Shown here: positions 63,127 through 64,000 of the stretch, one piece after another
Position numbering within the stretch: the stretch's first letter is position 1
Layout: each line of letters starts with the position of its first letter
NCBI GenBank assembly: GCA_029959085.1
Contig: JARWIR010000050.1
Span: 4,154,001 to 4,218,000, forward strand
DNA from: Nemophila menziesii
Lineage: Eukaryota; Streptophyta; Magnoliopsida; Boraginales; Hydrophyllaceae
Direction: 5' to 3'
DNA length: 64,000 nucleotides
The notes under the pieces: generated by a model
The model's database searches: none
The model's input: the letters and a program-made list of their open reading frames with translations, nothing else
Told to the model about the DNA's origin: nothing
Program-made: the position numbers and the translations under genes

Positions 63127-64000
63127 TTTTGACTTCTATTTTTCACACAATTCACTTTTTACAAAAGAAAACATCAGAGAGAAGTCAAGGAAAGGAAGCA
63201 GGAAAGCTAGAGAGCTGGAGACGGTCTACATCTCCAAATCACAACTGGTTTTTCTTTTATTCCTTTCTGTAAAACAATATGAACAATTTTATTTCTTTTA
63301 ATTTAGTTTTCCGCATTAGTATGAGCTAATTTAATTAAGTGCTTGAGAACGCATAATGAGTTAATCCCAATTTGATTTCGTTTCATATGTTTAAATTTAG
63401 GATATTTATTATTTAAATCAAATTGGGTAATTCGTATTTTTTTTTAATTTGTGTTTATTTACTATTACTGATCTGATCAATTGATAATAGGACTTAGTAT
63501 CTAGGCTATTCCAATTAGTGGCGATTGGATCACCTTGACAGGGGGTCTGGGTACAGAACTAATTAATGAATGTAGGATAGAAGTTATTTGACTCTGATGA
63601 GCGTAATTAATCATATGGACAATTGGGTATAATAAACTTAATCACTTGAGAGTGGACTATAATCACCCTGGCGGGGTTTGTAGCACTTGAAAGTTGCTCC
63701 TTAGTTTACCCTGACGGGGGTAAGGAGAATATAGAATCCCGACCAATACAAATTAACCAATTTGTCCCTTAAACAATGTATGAAATGAATGACAGTTAGG
63801 TCAAATCCTTGCGTCTCTCAAGTACTGCCTTCTCATCTTGCGTAAACACTTTAGTTTCTTGCGTCTAGTTATTTACTTGCATTAATTTAGCATTTTATTT
63901 TATTGTCTTAGCATTTAGAAAACCAAACAAACAAATCTTAAAATCATTTACTTGTTTTCACGTGCAATTAATCACTATCTGATAAGCATTAGAGTCAACC

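Larger units (their letters stand above)
62565..64000 (+). repeat. Athila-type LTR, plus strand, running off the window
   Basis: Starts TGATGTCTCCC directly inside the minus-strand pol remnant, with GGGAGACATCA 35 bp later forming a perfect 11-bp inverted repeat. A TATA box stands at 63,115. The R/U5 part has CCCTGACGGGGGT-like words and ends the window before the expected ACCCACCA terminus. By comparison with the 1,550-bp LTR at 33,314-34,863, most of the LTR is present. Whether it is a solo LTR or a 5' LTR cannot be told. Short ORFs inside (such as 62,803-62,985) are not genes. Confidence 0.7.

Noticed and set aside
1..64000. tRNA, rRNA and CRISPR-like arrays
   Set aside because: None was seen. 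The only short tandem arrays are the 21-bp Athila repeats, one 30-bp duplication, and CT or TA microsatellites (e.g. 48,580-48,602).

Overview
This window looks like nuclear DNA from a eudicot plant. It is strongly AT-rich. Its one intact gene has five short GT-AG introns and belongs to a plant RNA-directed DNA methylation family. The rest is dominated by plant transposons: Athila-lineage Ty3/gypsy elements, a CACTA element, a LINE fragment and MITEs. The species cannot be named from the sequence.

The backbone is a tandem array. An older duplication placed a DMS3-like gene and its 3' flank side by side. A decayed copy lies at 1-872, and an intact six-exon, 395-codon copy at 6,698-8,374. A younger duplication of about 25.2 kb (1,583 to 26,782) then repeated the whole locus. 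Block 11,037-26,782 recurs at 35,617-50,898. There it joins directly to a copy of 1,583-11,898, which lies at 50,899-61,206 and carries a third DMS3-like gene (56,026-57,681) with a broken first exon. All copies are in the same orientation. I infer three units, the middle one having lost its left 9.5 kb where unrelated retroelements (26,789-35,616) now sit.

Within each unit the order is: gene upstream region with a decayed PP2C-like exon and a hairpin; DMS3-like gene; 3' flank interrupted by a 5'-truncated LINE; a 5'-truncated Athila element (RT end, RNase H, integrase, spacer with 21-bp repeats, 3' LTR); an uncharacterised spacer; a CACTA derivative; and another spacer. The CACTA derivative keeps only the ends of its transposase gene, but holds several exons and introns of a host YTM1/WDR12 ribosome-biogenesis gene. 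That is a captured gene fragment.

The central island holds a miniature gypsy element (26,789-28,093, minus), a large non-autonomous Athila-type element with ~1.55-kb LTRs and a tRNA-Asp-type primer site (28,094-34,863, minus), and a third LTR fragment (34,864-35,616, plus). The right edge holds an Athila protease-RT-RNase H region on the minus strand (61,204-62,564). A plus-strand LTR that runs off the window (62,565-64,000) interrupts it.

Only the DMS3-like gene at 6,698-8,374 appears able to encode a full protein. Everything else coding is a relic.
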